Assembly: GCA_028819835.1 (NCBI GenBank)
Contig: JAPPKR010000166.1
Coordinates: forward strand, 1 to 6,119
DNA: 6,119 nucleotides
Source of the DNA: a bacterium
GTDB taxonomy: Bacteria > Actinomycetota > Acidimicrobiia > UBA5794 > ZC4RG35
Direction of reading: 5' to 3'
A program made the translations under genes and the position numbers. The notes under the pieces were generated by a model. It had not been told where the DNA came from, searched no databases, and was given only the letters and a program-made list of their open reading frames with translations. This document shows, one piece after another, positions 1 through 5,973 of the stretch (the first letter of the stretch is position 1; each line of letters opens with the position of its first letter).

Positions 1-149
1 CCGCCCGCCAGAACGGGATGAGCTACTCGCGGTTTGTTGCGGGTCTCAACTCGGCGGGCGTGGAGATAAACCGCAAAATGCTGGCCGACCTGGCTGTCAA
101 CGATCCGGAAGCCTTCTCACAATTGGTGAAGATAGCCCAGGAGGGTTGA
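1..149 (+). CDS. rplT: 50S ribosomal protein L20, C-terminal part (5' end outside window)
   Basis: Translating from base 3 gives 48 residues ending at the TGA at 147-149. The sequence has the C-terminal signature of bacterial L20: a [15 protein letters not shown] segment, then [17 protein letters not shown], then a short lysine-containing tail. L20 binds 23S rRNA directly and is needed for early assembly of the large subunit; the C-terminal globular domain seen here is also the part that in some bacteria contacts its own mRNA for autoregulation. L20 is usually about 115-125 residues, so roughly 60% of the gene lies to the left. In most bacteria infC and rpmI precede it, but that cannot be seen here. 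The stop codon overlaps the start of the next gene by 4 nt, so the two are probably translationally coupled. Identity is secure even from the fragment. Confidence 0.95.
   Translation, partial: ARQNGMSYSRFVAGLNSAGVEINRKMLADLAVNDPEAFSQLVKIAQEG
139..144 (+). promoter_or_regulatory. Shine-Dalgarno AGGAGG just before the TTG start of the methyltransferase gene
   Basis: A perfect AGGAGG lies inside the last codons of rplT, with only one base between it and the TTG at 146. That spacing is shorter than the usual 5-9 nt. No ATG, GTG or TTG occurs in frame at a better distance, and the conserved N-terminal region begins almost at once. The TTG is therefore most likely used with ribosomes that have just terminated rplT at the overlapping TGA (147-149). 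The site is seen; the coupling is inferred. Confidence 0.5.
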
Positions 150-910
150 CTCTCTCCCGGCGCAACCGCCGGATCGCCGAACTGGCCAGGCTGCAGCGGG
201 CACGTCATCGCAAACCTGCAGGACACACCCTGCTCGAGGGTCCCCATCTCCTGTCTGAGGCCCTGGCCTCAGGAGCCGAGGTGCTTGAGGTCCTGGCCTT
301 ACCGGAAGACACGGCGACTCACAGACTCTGTGAGGAGCAGGGGATACCCCTGACCGCGGTCACCGGCCAGGCCCTGGCCCGGATCGCCGGCACCAAGACC
401 CCCCGGGGTCCGGTCGCGGTGCTTTCCATTCCCCGGAAGAGGCTGGAAAGCCGGGACACGCTGTGGCTCATGGTCTCCGAGCCGGGTAACGCCGGGACCC
501 TGATCCGAACTGCCGCCGCCTTCGGATGGGATGTGGGCACGGGACCCGGGACCGTTGACCCTTGGGCCCCCAAGGTGCTCCGCGCCGGCGCCGGAGGCCA
601 CTTCCGGGTGGCCATCGCGGAAGCGGAGGATGCGCCTTCCGAAGCCATGGTGGTGGCCGCCACTCCCCGCGGCGGAGTCCCGCTCGCCGACATGGGACCC
701 TTCCTCGATCACAGCCGCCAGTGGTGGTTGGTCGTAGGAGAGGAGTCCCGGGGGATACCCGCCCAGCACTCCGGCCGGGTCGATCTGTGGTGCTCGATTC
801 CCATGTCAGGCGGGATGGAGAGCCTCAACGCCGCGGCGGCGGGTGCGATCATCTGCCACCGGCTCTCGGAACTGCGCGCTTGTGCGGGAAACCGGTTTTC
901 GCGAACCTAA
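146..910 (+). CDS. SpoU/TrmH-family RNA 2'-O-ribose methyltransferase (likely 23S rRNA)
   Basis: This 254-residue protein has the SpoU/TrmH family plan. An N-terminal substrate-binding domain (about 1-95) carries the [15 protein letters not shown] segment. The SPOUT knot-fold catalytic domain (about 105-242) follows. Motif 1 is [17 protein letters not shown] at 111-127, with Asn115 and the catalytic-type Arg121. Motif 2 is [10 protein letters not shown] at 196-205. Motif 3 is [13 protein letters not shown] at 218-230, with the SLN that helps bind S-adenosylmethionine. The family transfers a methyl group from SAM to a ribose 2'-OH in rRNA or tRNA; the substrate here cannot be read from sequence. 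The place between rplT and pheS is where actinobacteria often carry a gene annotated tsnR or rRNA methyltransferase, which favours 23S rRNA. A TTG start at 146 is chosen because it forms a TTGA overlap with the rplT stop and because the family's N-terminal pattern begins right there. Family assignment is firm; the target is inferred. Confidence 0.9.
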   Translation: MTLSRRNRRIAELARLQRARHRKPAGHTLLEGPHLLSEALASGAEVLEVLALPEDTATHRLCEEQGIPLTAVTGQALARIAGTKTPRGPVAVLSIPRKRLESRDTLWLMVSEPGNAGTLIRTAAAFGWDVGTGPGTVDPWAPKVLRAGAGGHFRVAIAEAEDAPSEAMVVAATPRGGVPLADMGPFLDHSRQWWLVVGEESRGIPAQHSGRVDLWCSIPMSGGMESLNAAAAGAIICHRLSELRACAGNRFSRT

Positions 911-915
911 ACTCC

Positions 916-921
916 TATAGC
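916..921 (+). promoter_or_regulatory. Possible -10 element (TATAGC) for a leaderless pheS transcript
   Basis: The 15-nt gap before pheS holds ACTCCTATAGCTGGC, an A/T-rich pocket in a very GC-rich window. TATAGC ends 4 nt before the ATG at 926, so a transcript starting 6-7 nt downstream would begin at or within the start codon. No good -35 hexamer is visible about 17 nt upstream, and the last base differs from the TANNNT pattern. It is a weak candidate only. Confidence 0.2.
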
Positions 922-925
922 TGGC

Positions 926-1963
926 ATGGAAAGTCTCGACGCTCTGCTGGAAACGGCTCCGACCCTGGTCAAGGGGACGTCCACCCTCGATGAACTATCC
1001 GAGGCGGAAGCTGAACTCCTGGGCAGACGCTCGGTGGTGGCCGAGTTCCAAAGGCGGATCGGAAAGCTCCCCCCCGAGGAGAGGCCCGCGGTCGGGAAGG
1101 CGATCCAGGAGGCGCGCCGGACTCTCGGCAAGCTGATCGAGACGCAGAGGCGCCGACTGGAGACCGAGAGCGAACGCCTCATGCTGGCTTCCGACCGGGT
1201 GGACGTGAGCCTGGCGGCCCTGGAGTACCAGGAGGGATACACCCATCTGATCACCTCGACCATCGAAGAGGTGTGCGACATCTTCATCGGTCTGGGCTAC
1301 CGCGTGGTGGGGGGACCGGAGGCCGAGTCGGGAACCTACAACTTCGACGCACTCAACACTCCGCCCACCCATCCCAGCCGCCTCGAGTCCGACACTCTCT
1401 ATCTCGATTGGGGCGACCCCGCCGACGAGATCCTGCTGCGCACTCACACCTCGCCCATGCAGGCTCGTTACATGGAAAGACATGACCCGCCCGTCTACGT
1501 TGTGGTGCCCGGCAAGGTCTACCGGGCCGACACTCCCGACGCCACCCATTCGCCGGTCTTTCACCAGATCGAGGGGCTGGCGGTGGATGAAGACCTGACC
1601 TTCTCCGACCTCCGGGGGACCCTGGCCTACTTCGCCAAGGAGTTCTTCGGCTCCGAACGCCGTATCCGCCTCCTGCCCAACTTCTTTCCCTTCACCGAGC
1701 CGTCTGCGGAGATGCACGCCTCCTGCTTCTCCTGTGAGGGAGGTGGACAGTGCCGGGTGTGCGGGGGGGTGGGGTGGATCGAGCTCCTGGGTTGCGGCAT
1801 GGTCGATCCCAACGTCTTCGAGTGGGTGGGGTACGACCCTTCCAAGGTGAGCGGCTTTGCCTTCGGCATGGGAGTGGAGCGGATCGCCCAGGTCCGCCAT
1901 GGTGTCTCGCCGCTGCGGCACTTCTTCGACAACGATCTCCGAGTGCTCTCCCAGTTCCGATGA
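926..1963 (+). CDS. pheS: Phenylalanine--tRNA ligase alpha subunit
   Basis: This 345-residue protein is the catalytic subunit of the class II (alpha-beta)2 enzyme that charges tRNA-Phe with phenylalanine in the cytoplasm. Residues 1-90 form the charged, helical N-terminal arm expected to make the tRNA-contacting coiled coil. The catalytic core follows: GPE region of motif 1 at 130-132, LRTHTSPMQAR at 171-181, motif 2 with VYRADTPDATH and FHQIEGL at 198-218, FFPFTEPSAE at 253-262, and motif 3 GFAFGMGVERI at 310-320. Residues matching the phenylalanine pocket of the Thermus enzyme are present: His174, Ser176, Gln214, Glu216, Phe254, Phe256 and Ala312. A CxxC-x5-CxxC loop (Cys267, 270, 276, 279) follows the FPF motif. 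Length is near the family norm of 330-360. No clear ribosome-binding site precedes the ATG; no better in-frame start is seen. Some consensus residues are changed (see findings). The stop overlaps the pheT start by 4 nt. Confidence 0.97.
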   Translation: MESLDALLETAPTLVKGTSTLDELSEAEAELLGRRSVVAEFQRRIGKLPPEERPAVGKAIQEARRTLGKLIETQRRRLETESERLMLASDRVDVSLAALEYQEGYTHLITSTIEEVCDIFIGLGYRVVGGPEAESGTYNFDALNTPPTHPSRLESDTLYLDWGDPADEILLRTHTSPMQARYMERHDPPVYVVVPGKVYRADTPDATHSPVFHQIEGLAVDEDLTFSDLRGTLAYFAKEFFGSERRIRLLPNFFPFTEPSAEMHASCFSCEGGGQCRVCGGVGWIELLGCGMVDPNVFEWVGYDPSKVSGFAFGMGVERIAQVRHGVSPLRHFFDNDLRVLSQFR

Positions 1964-4365
1964 GAGTCTCGCTCAACTGGCTGGCCGACTACATCGACCT
2001 GGGGCCCTCCCCACCCGAGGAGATAGCGCAGGTCCTGGAGTCGCTCGGCCATGAGGTGGAGGAGACCGAGCGCCTCGCACCCGACTTTGGACGGGTGGTG
2101 ACCGCCCGGGTCCTGGAGATCGAAGCCCATCCCCGGGCCGACCGTATCAGGGTCTGCCGGGTGACGACCGGGGACCAACCGCAGACGGTGGTGTGCGGGG
2201 CCTGGAATTTCGAGGCGGGCGCCACGGTGGCCTGGGCCCTTCCCGGGGCCAGGTTGAGCGGGGGAACCGAGATCGGCCGACGTTCCATCCGGGGGGTGGA
2301 GTCGAACGGGATGATCTGTTCGGAGACCGAACTCGGGTTGGGTGAGGACTCAGAGGGCATCCTGGTGCTCGACTCGGGCGTCCCCTTGGGAGAGGACCTG
2401 GCCGGCTTCGGTTCTCTCACCGACACCGTGCTGGACTTGAGCATCACCCCCAACCGGCCCGATGTGATGTCCTATGTCGGGGTGGCAAGGGAACTGGCCG
2501 CCTATTACCGGGTCGACTATCGGCTTCCCGAGCCGGTCTTCGCGCAGGTGGAGGCCCGCTCCCGGATCGGGATCACCATCGATGACCCCACCGGGTGCTA
2601 TCGCTTCGTGGCGCGGGAGGTGGGAGGATGCCGCGTGTCCCCGTCACCGTTCTGGATGCGAACCCGTCTCCGGGCGTCGGGACAGCGTCCCATCTCAAAT
2701 GTGGTGGACATCACCAATTACGTGCTCCTGGAGTTGGGCCAGCCCATCCACGCCTTCGATCTCGAGAAACTGGGCGGGGAGGGGATAGTGGTGAGAAGAG
2801 CGCGCCCGGGCGAGAGGCTCACCACCCTCGACGGAGTGGAGAGGGACTTGACTCCCGCCGACTTGGTGGTGGCCGACCGCGAGCGGGCTTCGGCTCTGGC
2901 GGGCACGATGGGAGGAGGCGCCTCCGAGGTGACCGCCGGGACAACCGAAGTGCTCATAGAAGCCGCTTCCTGGGATCCTCCCACCGTGTTGCACATGTCG
3001 AAGCGCCACGGTCTCCGCACCGAGGCGTCCGCCCGTTTCGAGCGAGGAGTCGACCCCGCGCTTCCCCCGGTGGCGGCCACCCGGGCCGCCGAGTTGGTAA
3101 CCCGCCTGGCCGGCGGGGAGGCCCTTGCCGAGATGACCGATGTGGTCGCCCGGGAAGACCGGATGCGGCCCGTGACGATCGACTTCGAACTGAGACAGGC
3201 AGAGCGGATCCTCGGTCCGGGTTTCGATGTCCCCCGGGTTGCGGACCTGTTGTCCCGGCTGCATCTGGGAGTGGCGGGCGAGGACCCGATCAAGGTCGAG
3301 GTCCCCACCTTCCGACCCGATCTGACCAGGCCCATAGACCTGGTGGAGGAACTGGCCAGGTTGTGGGGGTACAACAACTTTCCCGAGAGGGTGCCACGAG
3401 GCCCCGGCGGGGGACGCTCGGTACCCCAGCGCCGCACGGGGACCCTGCGCCAGGCCCTCTGCGGGCTCGGGTTCTCCGAGTCGGTGTCGCTGAGCTTCAT
3501 GCGGGCCTCCGAGATCGAGATATGGGGATGGGACCAAGAGGATGAGCGGGCCCGGGAGATCCGTCTGAAGAACCCCCTCCGGGAAGAGGAGTCCATCCTG
3601 CGCACCACCCTGCTGCCGGGCCTCCTCCGGGTGGCTCGCTACAACCACTCCCATGGGCTGGACGACGTGGCCATCTTCGAGTTGGGGCGGGTGTTCCTGG
3701 ACCGTCCCCATCGGGTCCTGCCCAAGGTCCCGGACCAGCCGGAGCGGGTAGGCCTTCTGGCCACCGGGCGCTTGGGAGGATCGGGTCTCGGGGTCAAGCG
3801 GCCTCCGGTGGACTTCTACACGGTCTCTGCGGCGTGGCGGGCCCTCTCGCACCAACTGGACTTGCGGGAGTGGCGACTTGAACCGGTCGAGACGGCAGGG
3901 TGGCATCCGGCCCGCGCCGCCCGGCTGCTCTTGGATGGAGAACCGGTGGGGGTCATGGGGGAGATCCACCCCGCGGTGGTGCGGAGGGCGGAACTCTCGG
4001 GACGGGTGATAGCCATGGAACTCGATCTCGCTCCATTGGTGGCCGACCGCAGGCACTGGCAGTTTCGGGCGCCCAGCGTCTTTCCTCCCTACACCTTCGA
4101 CATGGCTTTCGAGGCCCCCGAGGACCTGGCGGCCGACGACCTGCTCTCGGTCACCGGCGAGGCGGCCGGCGACCTCTTGGAGTCCGCCCGGGTGTTCGAC
4201 GAGTTCCGGGGAGAACCCCTGAGCCGGGGACGCAAGAGCCTGGCCATCAACTACACCCTGAGGGCGGCGGACCGCACCCTCTCCAGCGAGGAGACCGCCG
4301 AGGCGTTGCGTGCCATGGCCGACGCGGCCCGGGCGGCGGGAGCGGAGTTGAGGGGAGAGTTGTGA
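1960..4365 (+). CDS. pheT: Phenylalanine--tRNA ligase beta subunit
   Basis: This 801-residue protein is the partner of PheS and matches the usual bacterial length (about 785-800). The start is the ATG at 1960, which overlaps the pheS stop as ATGA. The frame stays open upstream inside pheS, but the N-terminal MRVSLNWLADYIDL is exactly where the family begins. Domain order: tRNA-binding OB fold at about 40-150 (AHPRADRIRVCRV, SNGMICSETELG); B3/B4 editing domain at about 205-385; B5 domain at about 402-478 ending in TFRPDLTRPIDLVEELARLWGY; the synthetase-like core at about 485-690 (KNPLREEESILRTTLLPGLL); and a C-terminal ferredoxin-fold anticodon-binding domain at about 705-798. In the editing domain, His264, Gly318, Glu334, Thr354 and Ala356 fall at the places known for hydrolysis of Tyr-tRNA-Phe, so proofreading looks intact. 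No Shine-Dalgarno is obvious; reinitiation after pheS is the likely mode and would balance the two subunits. Confidence 0.97.
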   Translation: MRVSLNWLADYIDLGPSPPEEIAQVLESLGHEVEETERLAPDFGRVVTARVLEIEAHPRADRIRVCRVTTGDQPQTVVCGAWNFEAGATVAWALPGARLSGGTEIGRRSIRGVESNGMICSETELGLGEDSEGILVLDSGVPLGEDLAGFGSLTDTVLDLSITPNRPDVMSYVGVARELAAYYRVDYRLPEPVFAQVEARSRIGITIDDPTGCYRFVAREVGGCRVSPSPFWMRTRLRASGQRPISNVVDITNYVLLELGQPIHAFDLEKLGGEGIVVRRARPGERLTTLDGVERDLTPADLVVADRERASALAGTMGGGASEVTAGTTEVLIEAASWDPPTVLHMSKRHGLRTEASARFERGVDPALPPVAATRAAELVTRLAGGEALAEMTDVVAREDRMRPVTIDFELRQAERILGPGFDVPRVADLLSRLHLGVAGEDPIKVEVPTFRPDLTRPIDLVEELARLWGYNNFPERVPRGPGGGRSVPQRRTGTLRQALCGLGFSESVSLSFMRASEIEIWGWDQEDERAREIRLKNPLREEESILRTTLLPGLLRVARYNHSHGLDDVAIFELGRVFLDRPHRVLPKVPDQPERVGLLATGRLGGSGLGVKRPPVDFYTVSAAWRALSHQLDLREWRLEPVETAGWHPARAARLLLDGEPVGVMGEIHPAVVRRAELSGRVIAMELDLAPLVADRRHWQFRAPSVFPPYTFDMAFEAPEDLAADDLLSVTGEAAGDLLESARVFDEFRGEPLSRGRKSLAINYTLRAADRTLSSEETAEALRAMADAARAAGAELRGEL
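4351..4357 (+). promoter_or_regulatory. Ribosome-binding site AGGGGAG for argF
   Basis: The purine run AGGGGAG, within the last codons of pheT, lies 4 nt before the GTG at 4362. It supports that GTG, rather than an upstream codon in the same open frame, as the argF start, together with the GTGA overlap with the pheT stop. Confidence 0.55.
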
Positions 4366-5255
4366 GTTTTCTGTCGATCGCCGATGTGGGCCCAGAGGGT
4401 CTGGGGCGCCTGGTGGAGTTGAGCATGGACCTCAAACGGGACCCGGACCGTCACCGGGGGGCGCTGGCGGGGAGGACGGTGGGGCTGTTCTTCGAGAAGC
4501 CCTCGTTGCGGACCTGGGTTTCGTCAACCGCGGCGGCAGCCCTCTTGGGGGCCCATCCCATCCCCATCCATCAGCAGACCTCCGGAGTGGGGACCCGGGA
4601 AGAGCCTGCCGACGTGGCCAGGGTTCTCGACGGCTACCTGGATGTTCTGGGCATGCGGGTCTTCGAGCATTCCCTCCTGGAGGAACTGGATGCGCACATG
4701 GAGGCCCCGGTCGTGAACCTGCTGTCGGACTGGGAACATCCCTGCCAGGCAGTCGCCGACGTGGTCACCATCGCCGAGCAGCGGTCGCTGGCCGGATCGT
4801 CGCTTGCCTATGTGGGGGACGGCAACAACGTGTGCCACTCACTGATGCTGGCCGGGACCATGGCGGGGATGGAGGTGCGGGTGGGGTGCCCGCCCGGCTA
4901 CCGGCCCGACGCGGGGGTGGTCTCCAGGGCGCGGGAGTGGGGCCCGGTCTCGATTTTCGATCATCCGGCGCCGGCCGTGGAGGGCGCCGACGCCGTGTAC
5001 ACCGACGTGTGGACCTCGATGGGACAGGAGGACGAATCGGCCGAACGCCTGTCGGCCTTCGAGGGGTTCACCGTGGATTCTGCGTTGATGGAGCGGGCCG
5101 ATCCCGACGCGGTGTTCATGCATTGTCTTCCCGCCCACCGGGGCGAGGAGGTAACCGCCGAGGTGTTGGAGTCCCCCCGTTCGGTGGTGTTCGACCAGGC
5201 CGAGAACCGCTTGCACTCGTTCGCGGCGTTGCTCCTCGACCTCTTGTCCGCCTGA
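4362..5255 (+). CDS. argF: Ornithine carbamoyltransferase
   Basis: This 297-residue enzyme makes citrulline from ornithine and carbamoyl phosphate, a step of arginine biosynthesis in the cytoplasm. It begins SFLSIADVGPEGL, matching the family N-terminus. The carbamoyl-phosphate domain has FEKPSLRT at 44-51 (SxRT loop: Ser48, Arg50, Thr51), MRVFEH at 98-103 and HPCQAVAD at 126-133. The ornithine domain has YVGDGNNVCHS at 150-160, TDVWTSMGQE at 214-223 with the SMG loop typical of ornithine rather than aspartate carbamoyltransferases, HCLPAHRGEEVT at 254-265 and DQAENRLHS at 278-286. Length is slightly below the usual 300-340. The GTG start overlaps the pheT stop as GTGA. The frame remains open for 462 nt upstream inside pheT, but that part is a shadow. 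Trp52 after SLRT, where Arg is common, is unusual. No other arginine gene is visible beside it, so it is cotranscribed with translation genes. N-acetylornithine or putrescine carbamoyltransferase is less likely given the SMG and HCLP motifs. Confidence 0.93.
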   Translation: MSFLSIADVGPEGLGRLVELSMDLKRDPDRHRGALAGRTVGLFFEKPSLRTWVSSTAAAALLGAHPIPIHQQTSGVGTREEPADVARVLDGYLDVLGMRVFEHSLLEELDAHMEAPVVNLLSDWEHPCQAVADVVTIAEQRSLAGSSLAYVGDGNNVCHSLMLAGTMAGMEVRVGCPPGYRPDAGVVSRAREWGPVSIFDHPAPAVEGADAVYTDVWTSMGQEDESAERLSAFEGFTVDSALMERADPDAVFMHCLPAHRGEEVTAEVLESPRSVVFDQAENRLHSFAALLLDLLSA

Positions 5256-5357
5256 GGTTGGGTCTGGGTTCAAAAGAGATCCCTGGCCTGCTGCGGCCGT
5301 GTGGAGGAGATGAACCGCAGGCCGATGGGTGACCCCCGGGACGCCGGGACCTAGATT

Positions 5358-5364
5358 GGAGGTG
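5358..5364 (+). promoter_or_regulatory. Candidate Shine-Dalgarno GGAGGTG for mpg
   Basis: GGAGGTG is a strong anti-16S match located 9 nt before GTG 5374 and 12 nt before GTG 5377. It is the best site upstream of the conserved part of Mpg and is the reason GTG 5374 is preferred over GTG 5329. A second purine run, GGAGGAG at 5303-5309, is about 19 nt from GTG 5329, too far to serve it well. Confidence 0.4.
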
Positions 5365-5373
5365 GCGCGCCCC

Positions 5374-5940
5374 GTGGTGTTTGACGACTTCACCGGACCG
5401 GTGCTTGAAGTGGCGGAGAGGCTCTTGGGCAAGAGGCTGGTCACCCGGATTGAGGGGTTGACGACCTCGGTGCTGATCTGCGAAGTGGAGGCCTACGGCG
5501 GGGCCGACGATCCCGCCAGTCACGCATTCGGGGGACCCAAGCGCAGGAACCGAACCATGTTCTCGAAGGCCGGAACCCTCTACGTGTACCGCTCATACGG
5601 AGTCCACTGGTGCGCCAACGTGGTCACCGGACCGGAAGGGGAGGGCCAGGCGGTCCTTCTACGGGGCGGGATGCCGGAGTGGGGATCCGAGACCAAGATC
5701 GCCCGCCGGGGCCGGGAGGATCACCTCTGCGACGGTCCGGGAAAGCTGACCCGGGCGCTGGGGGTGGACGGCAGCCACGATGGGATGGCGCTGTCGGCCG
5801 GACGGGAAGTGTGGTTGGAGGAGAGCGGAGTAGGCCCACCGGAGTGGAGGAGCACTCCCCGGGTGGGGATCAGCAGGGCGACCGAGCGGCGCTGGCGACT
5901 GGTTGCCGTCGGGATGGGTTACCGGTCGCCCCGAGGGTGA
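5374..5940 (+). CDS. mpg: 3-methyladenine DNA glycosylase (AAG/MPG family)
   Basis: This protein of about 188 residues belongs to the alkyladenine DNA glycosylase family, which flips out alkylated or deaminated purines and cuts the N-glycosidic bond as the first step of base excision repair. Counting from GTG 5374, the fold starts with LEVAERLLGKRLV (11-23), then CEVEAYGGADDPASHAFGG (36-54). Glu39 matches the water-activating Glu125 of human AAG; Tyr41 and His50 match its base-stacking Tyr127 and His136. RNRTMF and GTLYVYRSYG follow, with Tyr72 and Tyr75 matching Tyr159 and the helix-intercalating Tyr162, and Asn82 matching Asn169. Arg97 lies in LLRGGMP, DGPGKLTRALGV is at about 120-131, and the end is PRVGISRATERRWR. 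Length fits bacterial members (180-210). The start is uncertain: GTG 5329, 5362, 5374 and 5377 are all in frame; 5374 has the best ribosome site and fits the family N-terminus. All catalytic residues expected are present. It sits 118 nt after argF, on the same strand. Confidence 0.92.
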   Translation: MVFDDFTGPVLEVAERLLGKRLVTRIEGLTTSVLICEVEAYGGADDPASHAFGGPKRRNRTMFSKAGTLYVYRSYGVHWCANVVTGPEGEGQAVLLRGGMPEWGSETKIARRGREDHLCDGPGKLTRALGVDGSHDGMALSAGREVWLEESGVGPPEWRSTPRVGISRATERRWRLVAVGMGYRSPRG

Positions 5941-5958
5941 GGCCCCGGGACGGCCTCA
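5938..5958. terminator. Perfect 7-bp inverted repeat between convergent genes, possible terminator
   Basis: TGAGGCC (5938-5944) and GGCCTCA (5952-5958) are exact reverse complements around the 7-nt loop CCGGGAC. The left arm includes the mpg stop codon, and the minus-strand gene ends at 5974, so the hairpin sits where both convergent transcripts should end. No T-run follows on either strand, so it is not a classical intrinsic terminator. GC-rich actinobacteria often use such hairpins without a U-tract, but here this is inference. Confidence 0.4.
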
Positions 5959-5973
5959 GGGAGACGCCGGGTC

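Noticed and set aside
995..1921. Minus-strand open frame of 308 codons opposite pheS
   Set aside because: It is a shadow of pheS with His/Gly/Pro-rich low-complexity translation and no domain signature.
1750..1959. In-frame extension of pheT upstream to a GTG inside pheS
   Set aside because: The 70 extra residues are rich in Arg and Gly and match nothing in PheT, whose conserved N-terminus begins exactly at ATG 1960.
2595..3545. Plus-strand 316-codon frame inside pheT
   Set aside because: Arg/Gly/Pro-rich translation typical of an out-of-frame reading of a GC-rich gene; it lies wholly within a confirmed gene.
2695..4056. Long minus-strand open frame of 453 codons opposite pheT
   Set aside because: Long antisense open frames are expected in GC-rich coding DNA. 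The translation shows no recognisable motif and the plus-strand pheT is certain.
3900..4361. In-frame extension of argF upstream inside pheT
   Set aside because: The extra 154 residues are a low-complexity shadow of pheT; the family N-terminus begins at GTG 4362 with a ribosome site and a GTGA overlap.
4456..4484. Second possible G-quadruplex in argF
   Set aside because: Only three clear separate G-runs, with one loop of 8 nt; it does not meet the four-run pattern.
5285..5298. GGCC-TGCTGC-GGCC hairpin after argF as a terminator
   Set aside because: Only 4 base pairs with no extension and no T-run; such a stem is expected by chance in this base composition.
5310..5354. 14-codon open frame before mpg, directly after GGAGGAG
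   Set aside because: The ribosome-like site touches the ATG with no spacing, and the peptide has no feature of a leader peptide such as a run of one amino acid.
4839..5444. Minus-strand 201-codon frame over the end of argF and start of mpg
   Set aside because: No motif is seen, and it overlaps two well-supported genes and the gap between them.
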